In this document: positions 8,057 through 16,762 of the stretch, piece by piece
Position numbering within the stretch: position 1 is the first letter of the stretch
How the letters are laid out: every line of letters starts with the position of its first letter
Source: Ulvibacterium marinum
GTDB taxonomy: Bacteria; Bacteroidota; Bacteroidia; Flavobacteriales; Flavobacteriaceae
Direction: 5' to 3'
Length of the DNA stretch: 64,000 nucleotides
Assembly (NCBI RefSeq): GCF_003626755.1
Contig: NZ_RBCJ01000003.1
Span: 563,859 to 627,858, forward strand
Notes under the pieces: generated by a model
What the model was told of the DNA's origin: nothing
Databases searched by the model: none
Seen by the model: the letters and a program-made list of their open reading frames with translations, nothing else
Made by a program: the position numbers and the translations under genes

Positions 8057-8938
8057 TTAATTTTCATTCATTGGTACTTCCATAAGAAGTATTTCGGCAT
8101 TACTGTCTGCTGTAATTTCAAGTGATGCGACATCCCATATGCCAAAGCCATCCCTCTTTTCAAGTTCTTGACCGTTTAAAGTGGCATCACCATTGATGAT
8201 AAAGGCATACACGCCATTGTTTTCTGGGTCGTTGAGCTGATAATTGAGTGTTTTTCCTTTTTCCAAAGAAGTCATATTGAACCAAGCTTTTTGGTGAATC
8301 CATACTCCAGCATCATCTGGATTGGGTGAAAGCACTTGCTGTAACTGGTTCTTTCTGTCCTCTAGATTCAGGGTGATTTGGTCATATCTAGGAACCACTC
8401 CCTTTTTGTTCGGGAACACCCATATTTGAAGAAATTTTACAGGCTTGTCCTTGTTGGCGTTATACTCGCTGTGCATAATTCCCGTGCCGGCACTCATTAC
8501 CTGTATATCGCCTTGCTTGATTACTGCAGCAGTACCCATGCTGTCTTTATGCTCTAGGTCACCTTCCAGTGGTATAGAAATAATCTCCATATCACGATGT
8601 GGATGTGTACCAAATCCTTGCGCTTCAGAAACGGTATCGTCATTAAGTACACGCAATACACCAAAGTGCATTCGGTCAGGATTGTAATAATTCGCAAAAC
8701 TGAAGGTGTGCTTCGATTGAAGCCATCCGTGGTTTGCGCTTCCTCTACTATCTGCTTTGTGCAATACTGTTGTTGTGGTTTTTGTTTCCATAGTCTTGAT
8801 GTGATTAAATCCTACATGTTTTACATTTTGTATTCGATTCGAAGAAGAACCCGTAGCGGCTTTCAGGTAGTCTCCTATGCCAAAAGCAGCTAAGATTCCT
8901 CCCCAAGAGATGTTTTGTATAAATTCTTTTCGCTTCAT
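8057..8938 (-). CDS. Pirin-family cupin with an unusual export-like N-terminus
   Basis: A 293-residue pirin. The metal ligands are present: His112 and His114 in GTHPHRDMEI and His156 and Glu158 in GTGIMHSEY; the C-terminal pirin_C cupin follows. Pirins are Fe-dependent, redox-sensitive proteins, some with quercetin dioxygenase activity. The standard pirin begins at METKTTTTV (an in-frame ATG at 8791), but the frame is coding-like from the ATG at 8938 and the extra 49 residues start MKRKEFIQNISWGGILAAFG, resembling a Tat leader with RK instead of RR. The start at 8938 also fits a 10-15-base leader from the sigma-54 promoter. First gene of the operon. Confidence 0.87.
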   Translation of the reverse strand: MKRKEFIQNISWGGILAAFGIGDYLKAATGSSSNRIQNVKHVGFNHIKTMETKTTTTVLHKADSRGSANHGWLQSKHTFSFANYYNPDRMHFGVLRVLNDDTVSEAQGFGTHPHRDMEIISIPLEGDLEHKDSMGTAAVIKQGDIQVMSAGTGIMHSEYNANKDKPVKFLQIWVFPNKKGVVPRYDQITLNLEDRKNQLQQVLSPNPDDAGVWIHQKAWFNMTSLEKGKTLNYQLNDPENNGVYAFIINGDATLNGQELEKRDGFGIWDVASLEITADSNAEILLMEVPMNEN

Positions 8939-8962
8939 TTCATTTTTCTTTGCCTCTCTATA

Positions 8963-8978
8963 GGCTAGTTTTGTGCCA
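8963..8978 (-). promoter_or_regulatory. Sigma-54 (-24/-12) promoter of the pirin operon
   Basis: Read on the minus strand the site is TGGCACAAAACTAGCC. The invariant GG (-24) and GC (-12) doublets are present and 10 bases apart, and the TGGCAC half is a perfect consensus. It lies 25 bases before the pirin ATG and next to a gene for a sigma-54 activator. Confidence 0.75.
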
Positions 8979-9047
8979 TTTATATAGACTACTGATAACC
9001 AATATTTTATATTGAATTAGATGAAAAATCATTTTCTCATTTTTTAG

Positions 9048-9071
9048 AATTTTCTATTATTTGAGAAATTT
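9048..9071. promoter_or_regulatory. Candidate upstream activator site for the sigma-54 regulator
   Basis: AATTTTCTA (9048-9056) and GAGAAATTT (9063-9071) form an imperfect dyad (7 of 9 positions) 70-110 bases upstream of the -24/-12 promoter, the distance range expected for enhancer-type sites. The region is AT-rich, so chance cannot be excluded. Confidence 0.3.
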
Positions 9072-9103
9072 TATACATATTTTAACACCCAAATTTTAGG
9101 GTT

Positions 9104-11227
9104 ATGGGCAAAGAATTATCACAAGTTGAAATCAACCACTGGTTGCTTGAGAATCTTCCATATAAAATGATGTGGATGGATGAGGATGGGGCTATTATAT
9201 ATGGAAATAAAGAGTTCTGTAAGCGATTGGGCTACAGAAAATCAGAGGTAACAAAGCTTACCGTTTTCGATATCAATCCTGGGGCAACAAAAGAAAGCTG
9301 GAAAGAACATTGGGCAAGGGTAAAAAAAAATGGTGAGGACCATTTTAAATCTGTACACCAAACTAAAGATGGCAAATTTTATAATGTTGAAGTTTTTGCT
9401 CAATTTTTCTCAAATAATGGAAAAAATACTATTTGTGCTGTGGTCAGCGAAATCACAGAATCTAGTTTTTATAAAAATCTACTACATCACGCAGAGCGAA
9501 TGACCAATGTGGGTGGGTGGAAACTAAACCTTCAGGATGGTTCTTTAATTGTGACCGAACAGGCACTTTGCATATTTGATGCTGAAAATAATGATGACCT
9601 GCTACCAGGCAATGTTATTCATCAATTTAAAGAGAGCGATGTTATTAAGAAACTTTTAAGTGAAGTAATGCGCAATGGTACTGCGTATGATGAAATACTG
9701 GAGCTCAAGAATGGAAGACATGTCAGGTGTGTTACCGAGGCCGAAACCAAAAAAAATAAAGTATATAAGATAATTGGCACGTATCAGGATGTAAGCGAAT
9801 CTTATAAAAGGGCGAATAGATTACAGTTCTTTAAAGAGATTATTGACAATGCCGAGGATTTGATCTACCTGTACAATAGGGATGGAAAGCTTTTGCACTA
9901 TAGCAATTCGGTTTCGAAAGAGTTGGGGTTTACCAAAAAACAACTTGATGGTTTTACCATTTATGATTTGGATGCCAGAATAGATCCGTCCTGGTGGCAC
10001 AACCATTTTGATGAGCTAAAAGCAAAAGGTTCTTTAAGTTTAGATTGGGAAATTACCAGAAAAGACGGGACCGTGTTTCCGGCCAGTATTGTGGCCAATC
10101 ATTTAGTCTATGAGGGTAACGATGTCAATTGCGCGGTCATTCGAAATGTAACCTCAATAAAAGAAAAAGAAAATCAATTACAAGAAGCGCTTAACGAACT
10201 TTCTGAATTAAAAAATGAGTTGGAAATTGATAATCAAAACTTACGTCAAGAAATTAGTGATACTATCAATTTTGAAAACATCATTTGCCAAAGCGATGCC
10301 TACAGACAAATATTGGAACAGGTTACGCAAGTGGCGGTGACCGATGCTACTGTTTTAATAACCGGCGAATCAGGTACGGGTAAAGAGCTTCTAGCTAGTG
10401 CCGTACATATGAGCAGTACTCGAAAGGATAATATTTTAATAAAAGTAAACTGTGCCACACTACCGAAAGAATTGATTGAAAGTGAACTATTCGGACATAA
10501 AAAAGGGGCATTTACGGGAGCCACAGCGGATAAACAAGGAAAGTTTAGTCTGGCGGATGATGGGACTATCTTTTTAGATGAAATTGGTGAAATACCTATC
10601 GATTTGCAATCTAAATTGTTGCGCGTTTTACAAGAGGGAGAATTTGACCAATTAGGAGCAACCACAACCACCAAAGTAGATGTAAGGGTCATAGCAGCTA
10701 CCAACCGCAATTTACAGGAGATGGTTAAAAAAGGCACCTTTCGGGAAGACCTGTACTATAGGTTGAATGTATTTCCTATCGAGAACATTCCGTTACGTGC
10801 CCGAAAAGAAGACATTCCTTTATTGGCGCAGTTCTTTTTGGAAAAATATTCAGTCAAGGCAGGTAAATCCTTTAAGCGATTATCAAAGAAAACCATTGAG
10901 GCTTTGATGAACTATAGCTTTCCGGGAAATATTCGAGAATTAGAAAATCTAATTGAACGGGCAGTAATCATAGAAAATGGAACTACTCTAAAGCTTGGGA
11001 ATTGGTTACCAACTTCTCAGGGCATTATTACTTCGGAGGATTTTAAAACATTGGATGATACGCAACGTGATTATATTGTAAAAGTACTCAACCATACCAA
11101 TTGGCGCGTTAGTGGCCCGAAGGGTGCAGCTACTATTTTAGGAATGAAAGACAAAACACTTTTTGCCAGAATGAAAAAATTGGGCATCGAAAAACAAGTG
11201 GGCTTGAGGGATAATCAAGTGAAATAG
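9104..11227 (+). CDS. PAS-domain sigma-54-dependent transcriptional activator (NtrC/bEBP class)
   Basis: A 707-residue enhancer-binding protein. The N-terminal part holds PAS domains (about 12-125 and 240-355, with a more diverged one between), then a coiled coil (about 355-395), then the AAA+ module: Walker A GESGTGKE (421-428), sigma-54-contacting GAFTGA (468-473), Walker B FLDEIGEI, and the sensor stretch VRVIAATN. A Fis-type helix-turn-helix closes the protein ([20 protein letters not shown]). PAS input instead of a receiver domain implies direct sensing of a ligand, redox state or haem-like cofactor in the cytoplasm. It is divergent from the pirin operon, whose sigma-54 promoter it very probably drives. 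Confidence 0.93.
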   Translation: MGKELSQVEINHWLLENLPYKMMWMDEDGAIIYGNKEFCKRLGYRKSEVTKLTVFDINPGATKESWKEHWARVKKNGEDHFKSVHQTKDGKFYNVEVFAQFFSNNGKNTICAVVSEITESSFYKNLLHHAERMTNVGGWKLNLQDGSLIVTEQALCIFDAENNDDLLPGNVIHQFKESDVIKKLLSEVMRNGTAYDEILELKNGRHVRCVTEAETKKNKVYKIIGTYQDVSESYKRANRLQFFKEIIDNAEDLIYLYNRDGKLLHYSNSVSKELGFTKKQLDGFTIYDLDARIDPSWWHNHFDELKAKGSLSLDWEITRKDGTVFPASIVANHLVYEGNDVNCAVIRNVTSIKEKENQLQEALNELSELKNELEIDNQNLRQEISDTINFENIICQSDAYRQILEQVTQVAVTDATVLITGESGTGKELLASAVHMSSTRKDNILIKVNCATLPKELIESELFGHKKGAFTGATADKQGKFSLADDGTIFLDEIGEIPIDLQSKLLRVLQEGEFDQLGATTTTKVDVRVIAATNRNLQEMVKKGTFREDLYYRLNVFPIENIPLRARKEDIPLLAQFFLEKYSVKAGKSFKRLSKKTIEALMNYSFPGNIRELENLIERAVIIENGTTLKLGNWLPTSQGIITSEDFKTLDDTQRDYIVKVLNHTNWRVSGPKGAATILGMKDKTLFARMKKLGIEKQVGLRDNQVK

Positions 11228-11239
11228 GCATTAATCAAT

Positions 11240-11271
11240 CGGTTCTAAAAAACGGCCAATTTAAAGAACCG
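11240..11271. terminator. Stem-loop between convergent genes
   Basis: CGGTTCT (11240-11246) and AGAACCG (11265-11271) form a perfect 7-bp stem with an 18-base loop, 12 bases after the sigma-54 regulator's stop codon. There is no T run, so it is a weak candidate terminator. Confidence 0.35.
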
Positions 11272-11376
11272 GACTTTCCACCTTGTGTATATAGGCCGTA
11301 GTGTTCTATACATGGTCTTTTTTAGTAATTCGTTCAATTACCTTTTTACGGAACTCTTTCAGTATTTTATGGGCAC

Positions 11377-12888
11377 CTAGCCTTTCCAGATTTCTTTTAG
11401 AAAAATACTGGTCATTACTACCATAAAAAGGGCGAAAGGCAAAGAGGTAATGATTAGAAGTTTTTGGACCGCAACCAGTACATCAATTTCTGGCTTGGCA
11501 CTTCCCAAAAGAATCAGGGCCAAAGTAGCCAATAGAATAAAAATGGACCACAGCAGTCTATGACTTTTCCTAGGTGTTTTCTTTCCTCGATCCGTAAACA
11601 TGCTGAGTACAAAAACAGCTGAATCCACCGAGGTCACCAAAAAGCTTATCAGGAGTAAAACGGTGGTCAAGTTGAGCAAGCCGGCCATAGGATAGTTTTC
11701 AAGAAACACAAAAATAGAGGAGAACACGTTGTCAAATTCGTTGGAATACGTTCCCCAACTTTCTATTAGCTGAAAGGCCGATGTGCCAAAAACTGAAAAC
11801 CAGAAAAAAGTGCCCAAGGATGGGATAATCAAAACACCCAATAGCAGTTGACGCAATGTCCTTCCCTTGGAAATCCGTGCGATAAAGATGCCCGTAAAAG
11901 GAGCCCAGGCCAACCAAAAAGCCCAATAGTAAAAGGTCCAATCCGTTAGGAATGTGATACCCGGATTATATTTGCCCCAAGCAAGGCTCATCGGTATAAA
12001 ATCCAGTATATACTGTAACGAAGCTTTTCCCAACGAACTTAAAATGTCCCCCACATTGCTGGTAAGGAATACAAAGAACAAGAGCATCAATGTAATGATA
12101 ATGTTGAATTTTGAGATAACCTTGATTCCTCTATCCACCCCTTGCCAAGCAGAATAAAAGGCAATCATGGAAATCAATACGGCAAGGAGCAGCGTTGTAC
12201 CCAAACCAAAACTATATGTAAATAAATGATTCAGTCCTCCATTGATCTGGGCCGTTCCCAGCCCGATAGCCGCAATCAGACCAAAAACCGTAGTAAGGAT
12301 AGTCATGACATCTATACCCTTTCTTGCCACTGTATTGCGAATGGTATCTTCTATGGTGGAACTGACCAAGACCTTTTTTTTCCGGACAAATAAGGCGTAC
12401 CCAACGACCATGGCAAAGAGGCCGTAAAAGGCCCACGCCGTAAATCCCCATTGATAAAACGTAAATTCCAGCGCCAAGATTTCAGGTTGCAATTCGGAAG
12501 GATAAGGCGGATTTTGAAACATAAATACAGGTTCCTGAACAGCGCGCAACAAAATTCCTGCGCCCATACCCGCACTATATAACATGGCCGTCCATGCCCA
12601 AAGGGAATGTTCCGGCTTTTGATTTTCTTTACCGAGTTTTATCCTTCCCAAAGGAGAGATGGCTACTATTACTAGTAGGAGCACACAACCTAAACCCAAA
12701 TACAGATAAAAATAACCGAAGTAATTCCGAACCCATATCGAAGCGGATTCTATGGCATCATAACTGGCGTCCGTCGCAAAAAAAACAATAATAGAAAAAA
12801 GGAATAGTACTCCTAGGGAAACAGAAAGTAAAGAGTTCTTTTTTAAAAGTTCTAGTAGCTCGATTACAATACTATTTAGCTTTGGCAA
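11377..12888 (-). CDS. BCCT-family betaine/choline/carnitine transporter
   Basis: A 503-residue membrane protein of the usual BCCT size with about 12 membrane segments. YSAGMGAGILLRAVQEP is the glycine-rich segment of the family, and the Trp-rich WTFYYWAFWLAWAPFTGIF segment is the diagnostic substrate-site region. Likely imports a quaternary ammonium compatible solute, in keeping with a marine host. No ATG is available: the frame opens after a TGA and the only plausible start is TTG at 12888, inside the last codons of the SDR gene (17-base overlap). It therefore probably relies on translational coupling. Confidence 0.9.
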   Translation of the reverse strand: MPKLNSIVIELLELLKKNSLLSVSLGVLFLFSIIVFFATDASYDAIESASIWVRNYFGYFYLYLGLGCVLLLVIVAISPLGRIKLGKENQKPEHSLWAWTAMLYSAGMGAGILLRAVQEPVFMFQNPPYPSELQPEILALEFTFYQWGFTAWAFYGLFAMVVGYALFVRKKKVLVSSTIEDTIRNTVARKGIDVMTILTTVFGLIAAIGLGTAQINGGLNHLFTYSFGLGTTLLLAVLISMIAFYSAWQGVDRGIKVISKFNIIITLMLLFFVFLTSNVGDILSSLGKASLQYILDFIPMSLAWGKYNPGITFLTDWTFYYWAFWLAWAPFTGIFIARISKGRTLRQLLLGVLIIPSLGTFFWFSVFGTSAFQLIESWGTYSNEFDNVFSSIFVFLENYPMAGLLNLTTVLLLISFLVTSVDSAVFVLSMFTDRGKKTPRKSHRLLWSIFILLATLALILLGSAKPEIDVLVAVQKLLIITSLPFALFMVVMTSIFLKEIWKG

Positions 12889-14299
12889 TATTTCGTATCA
12901 TTCCTCCAAAGATAAAATAATGGAAAGGAAGTATACTATACCAGTACAATCTACCCCGTACTCCTTTAGGTCTAAAGGTAGCAGTTTGGTGTAAAATGTT
13001 ATGCTCGTCTATTTTAAACTCTAGCCAAGCTTCCCCAGGTAATCGCATTTCCGCAAAAAGCAATAACCTTTTCGCCTCCTTGTCAGCCAGGAGTACCCTC
13101 CAAAAATCCAGGGAATCCCCGGGATAAATTTTATCTGGATGGGTACGTCCCCTTCGCAGTCCAACACCTCCGTTGACCTTATCCAAAAATCCGCGTATCT
13201 TCCAAAGCCAATTGCCGTAATACCATCCCGTTTCTCCGCCAATTTTCCAGATGTTCTGTAGTACTCTTTCCTTATCTTTTATCTCGAGTTTTTTTTCATC
13301 CTTCAGAACCCCATACTTTGGGACTTGGATGTATTTTTCAAGATTTTTCTTGAAACGACCACTGATCAGACTGTCTTTCCAACTACTGACTACGAGATTC
13401 TGTTCAATTTTTTTAAAGGCCATATCTATGGCCTCTTCATAGGTATGCGTCTGTATTCCCAACAGGTCCTGCAAGCGGCTGTCCTTGGCTACTACTTCCA
13501 TTTTCATACTGTCAACAAGGTTCATGGCCAACTTATAGGAAGTAGAGGTTACAAAGTAGAGCCAGTAGGAGGATAGTTTGGGGGTCATTACGGGTACGGT
13601 AAAGATCCAATTTTTAAAACCTCGGACTTTAGCATATCGTTGGAGCATTTCCTTATAAGTGAGTATATCAGGTCCACCAATATCAAAGGATGCGTCATAG
13701 GTGTTCGTATTCCCGATCACTTCCGTTAGAAACTTGATTATGTCACGTATGGCAATGGGCTGCGTTTTGGTCAACACCCATTTTGGGGTTATCATAAAGG
13801 GTAACTTTTCACATAAATCGCGGATAATCTCAAAGGAAGAACTACCAGAACCCACAATAATTCCGGCCCTAAGAACGGTAAGGTTAAACTTTCCGCCGTA
13901 TAGAATGTCCTCCACATTTTTACGGGAACTTAAGTGTTTGGACAGTTGGGTGTCATTTACAATGCCGCTTAAATAAACCACCTGTTGCACGTGGGTTCCT
14001 GCCATATACGTATTGAAGGTTTTGGCGGATAGGGCTTCCTTCTCATCAAAATCCACGGTAGAAGAGCTCATGGAATGGATAAGGTAATACGCCACATCAA
14101 TATCCTTGGGGAGCAAACCCTCTTGAAATTCCTTGAGAAAATCAATTTCTACAATCTCTACAAGTGCCTTGGTTTCGGCATCGATGGACAAACGATTTTC
14201 GTCACGGACGGCACAGACCACCTCATGCCCCAAATCCAATAATTGGGGAAGCAATCGCATACCTATATATCCATTGGCACCTGTAAGCAGGATTTTCAT
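12872..14299 (-). CDS. NAD(P)-binding epimerase-like protein with C-terminal DUF2867
   Basis: A 475-residue two-domain protein. LLTGANGYIGMRLLPQLLDLG is shortened here to its core TGANGYIG, a Rossmann NAD(P) site at the very N-terminus as in atypical SDRs (YbjT-like). The last 140 residues (RGRTHPDKIYPGDSLDFWRV through RLYWYSILPFHYFIFGGMI) match the DUF2867 lipid-binding-like domain that is often fused to this SDR. Substrate unknown. It overlaps the hypothetical gene upstream by ATGA and the BCCT gene downstream by 17 bases, so the three form one transcript. Confidence 0.85.
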   Translation of the reverse strand: MKILLTGANGYIGMRLLPQLLDLGHEVVCAVRDENRLSIDAETKALVEIVEIDFLKEFQEGLLPKDIDVAYYLIHSMSSSTVDFDEKEALSAKTFNTYMAGTHVQQVVYLSGIVNDTQLSKHLSSRKNVEDILYGGKFNLTVLRAGIIVGSGSSSFEIIRDLCEKLPFMITPKWVLTKTQPIAIRDIIKFLTEVIGNTNTYDASFDIGGPDILTYKEMLQRYAKVRGFKNWIFTVPVMTPKLSSYWLYFVTSTSYKLAMNLVDSMKMEVVAKDSRLQDLLGIQTHTYEEAIDMAFKKIEQNLVVSSWKDSLISGRFKKNLEKYIQVPKYGVLKDEKKLEIKDKERVLQNIWKIGGETGWYYGNWLWKIRGFLDKVNGGVGLRRGRTHPDKIYPGDSLDFWRVLLADKEAKRLLLFAEMRLPGEAWLEFKIDEHNILHQTATFRPKGVRGRLYWYSILPFHYFIFGGMIRNIAKAK

Positions 14300-14721
14300 A
14301 AATCCTCTATTGAAGTAGGCATATTATCGGCCTTATAATCCAAAATCTTTTTGAAAAACTTCTGTACCGCTTTGGTATCCGCCTGCACCTTAATGAAATG
14401 ATGGTCCCTGTAAATGGAATATTTGGCCAGGTCGCCCTTATAAAGGGTCAATTTATAGTATGGTATGATCAGGGCAAAGGTTTCGAGCAAAGAACGAAAT
14501 CGAACGATAATGCCTTTGGGCCGCATTTCAATATTGCATTGGTCCCGATTGTTATCCAAAACAAGTAGGTTGCGAATTTCAACGCTGGTTTCCGTGATGA
14601 ACAGTCTTGGGGAACCAATTCCGCCCATCGCCCAACGTTCCTTTAATGTGAAAGGTTTACCGACTTCCGAATCTATTTTTTCAGTGATTTTTTTATCGTT
14701 ATATGATACGTTCAATAGCAT
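14296..14721 (-). CDS. Conserved-looking hypothetical protein
   Basis: A 141-residue soluble protein with no signal peptide or membrane segment and no motif I recognise. Its composition is ordinary for the region and it opens an operon with the SDR/DUF2867 gene (4-base ATGA overlap), which supports it being a real gene. The middle (LLVLDNNRDQCNIEMRPKG and FRSLLETFALIIPYYKLTLY) reads like a small PH-like or beta-barrel domain, but that is a guess. Confidence 0.7.
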   Translation of the reverse strand: MLLNVSYNDKKITEKIDSEVGKPFTLKERWAMGGIGSPRLFITETSVEIRNLLVLDNNRDQCNIEMRPKGIIVRFRSLLETFALIIPYYKLTLYKGDLAKYSIYRDHHFIKVQADTKAVQKFFKKILDYKADNMPTSIEDL

Positions 14722-14805
14722 ATCCCTTCTTTTTCTGCAGCTCTATAAAGTTACTGAAAACCGTACTTAAATGGACCAATTCACCGCTAAAAGCCCAAAA
14801 AAATG

Positions 14806-14813
14806 TAGTTTTG
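14806..14813 (+). promoter_or_regulatory. -7 box upstream of argS
   Basis: TAGTTTTG is an exact TAnnTTTG match 22 bases before the argS ATG. No good -33 TTTG is seen at the expected distance. Confidence 0.4.
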
Positions 14814-14835
14814 CAGCCTCATAACCCAAGTTTTG

Positions 14836-16641
14836 ATGGATATACAAAGCATTTTAAAGGCCAAGGTAAAGGAAGCCGTAAAATCCATTTTTGATATTGA
14901 GCTGCCTTCCGTGGAATTTCAGCCTACCCGAAAGGATTTTGAGGGCGATATTACCGTGGTTGTTTTTCCCATGTTACGCCATATAAAGGGAAACCCTGAG
15001 CAAATTGGAAAGCAAATCGGGACATTTTTGGAAGAGCAAGTGAAGGAGGTCTCGGGTTTTAATGTAATCAAAGGATTTTTGAATTTGATTATCGACGATG
15101 CTTTTTATCTCCACTTTTTTGATTCTATTTATGAAACGGAAAACTACGGTTATGCGGTTAACGGGGATACCGATGCGATTATGGTGGAATACTCTTCTCC
15201 CAATACCAACAAACCCTTGCACTTAGGGCATATCCGAAACAATTTACTGGGCTACTCCGTGGCGGAAATTTTGAAGGCCTCCGGTAAAAAGGTATACAAG
15301 ACCCAGATTATTAATGACCGGGGCATCCATATCTGTAAAAGCATGTTGGCCTGGCAACGCTTTGGTAATGGGGAGACACCGGAAACTACCGGTTTGAAGG
15401 GCGATCAACTAGTGGGGAAGTATTATGTGGCCTTCGATAAGGCATACAAGGCCGAAATTGGCGAATTGACGGCTCGGGGAATTGAAAAGGACAAGGCTGA
15501 AAAAGAGGCACCTATTTTATTGGAAGCCCAAGAAATGCTTCGCAAATGGGAGGCCGGGGATGATGCGGTGGTTGATCTTTGGACCACTATGAATGGCTGG
15601 GTCTATAGCGGTTTTGAGGAAACCTACAAAAATCTTGGGGTAGATTTTGATAAACTCTATTATGAAAGCGATACTTATTTGTTGGGGAAGGATGTGGTAG
15701 AAGACGGACTTAGAAAAGGAGTTTTTTATAAAAAGGATGATGGTAGTGTTTGGATCGATCTTACCGATGAGGGCCTTGACGAAAAAATTGTTTTACGATC
15801 TGATGGTACGGCCGTCTATATGACCCAGGACATCGGTACGGCCATACAACGGGTAAAGGATTATCCGGATATTAATGGGATGGTATATACTGTTGGCAAT
15901 GAGCAGGACTACCATTTTAAGGTGCTCTTCCTGATTTTAAAAAAACTGGGATTTTCCTGGGCCAAAAACTTATATCATCTTAGCTATGGAATGGTAGACC
16001 TTCCCAGTGGAAAAATGAAGAGTAGGGAGGGGACAGTAGTAGATGCCGATGAGCTGATGGAAGATATGACGCAAACTGCGGCCCAACTATCGGAAGAACT
16101 AGGAAAACTGGAGGGTTATTCGGATGCCGAAAAACAGGACCTGTACCGCATCATAGGGCTTGGGGCATTAAAGTACTATATTCTAAAGGTAGACCCAAAA
16201 AAACGTATTCTTTTTGACCCACAGGAATCGGTGGATTTTCAGGGGAATACAGGACCTTTTATCCAGTATACCTATGCGCGGATACAGTCCATACTGCGTA
16301 AGGCCGATTCAAATCAGGGTATCACTCCGAGTGCCCACCTAAATGACTTTGTCGGGCAGGCAGTCGAAGAGTTGCATCCCAAGGAAAAAGAATTGATCAA
16401 ACTGATTCAACTATTCCCAGAAGTAATTGATCTCGCAGCGGAAAACTACAGCCCTGCCCTTATTGCCAATTATGTGTACTATTTGGTCAAGGAATTCAAT
16501 TCGTTCTATCAACAGGTCTCCATTCTCGGGGAGGCTGATGAAAACAAAAAAATACTTAGGGTACGTTTGTCCAAAAAAGTAGGGGAGGTCATCCAATCGG
16601 CATTCCAGCTATTGGGCATACAAGTACCAGATCGGATGTAG
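14836..16641 (+). CDS. argS: Arginyl-tRNA synthetase
   Basis: A 601-residue class I synthetase, full length for the family. The HIGH motif appears as HLGH in KPLHLGHIRNN (about residue 126), the KMSKS region as SGKMKSREGTVVDAD, and the C-terminal DALR anticodon-binding domain ends in LLGIQVPDRM, the usual ArgRS terminus. The N-terminal Arg-tRNA-synt domain with FEGDITVVVFP is present. The start is the ATG at 14836; the TTG directly before it is unlikely to be used. It stands alone, with a terminator-like palindrome behind it. Confidence 0.97.
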   Translation: MDIQSILKAKVKEAVKSIFDIELPSVEFQPTRKDFEGDITVVVFPMLRHIKGNPEQIGKQIGTFLEEQVKEVSGFNVIKGFLNLIIDDAFYLHFFDSIYETENYGYAVNGDTDAIMVEYSSPNTNKPLHLGHIRNNLLGYSVAEILKASGKKVYKTQIINDRGIHICKSMLAWQRFGNGETPETTGLKGDQLVGKYYVAFDKAYKAEIGELTARGIEKDKAEKEAPILLEAQEMLRKWEAGDDAVVDLWTTMNGWVYSGFEETYKNLGVDFDKLYYESDTYLLGKDVVEDGLRKGVFYKKDDGSVWIDLTDEGLDEKIVLRSDGTAVYMTQDIGTAIQRVKDYPDINGMVYTVGNEQDYHFKVLFLILKKLGFSWAKNLYHLSYGMVDLPSGKMKSREGTVVDADELMEDMTQTAAQLSEELGKLEGYSDAEKQDLYRIIGLGALKYYILKVDPKKRILFDPQESVDFQGNTGPFIQYTYARIQSILRKADSNQGITPSAHLNDFVGQAVEELHPKEKELIKLIQLFPEVIDLAAENYSPALIANYVYYLVKEFNSFYQQVSILGEADENKKILRVRLSKKVGEVIQSAFQLLGIQVPDRM

Positions 16642-16671
16642 GTCAATAGAGCCAAAGCAGTATTAAGGGTG

Positions 16672-16702
16672 GACCTGCCAGTTTTTTGAAACCTGGCAGG
16701 TC
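16672..16702. terminator. Perfect 10-bp palindromic stem-loop after argS
   Basis: GACCTGCCAG (16672-16681) pairs perfectly with CTGGCAGGTC (16693-16702) around an 11-base loop containing T6 and GAAA. It sits between two convergent genes and could terminate both. The 'cctgccagg...cctggcagg' form resembles intergenic palindromes common in flavobacterial genomes. Confidence 0.65.
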
Positions 16703-16762
16703 TTAAGGTCGGTTAGTTTTCTTTTGCCCGGAGTATTTTAAAATTGACTTCCAAAACAATTA

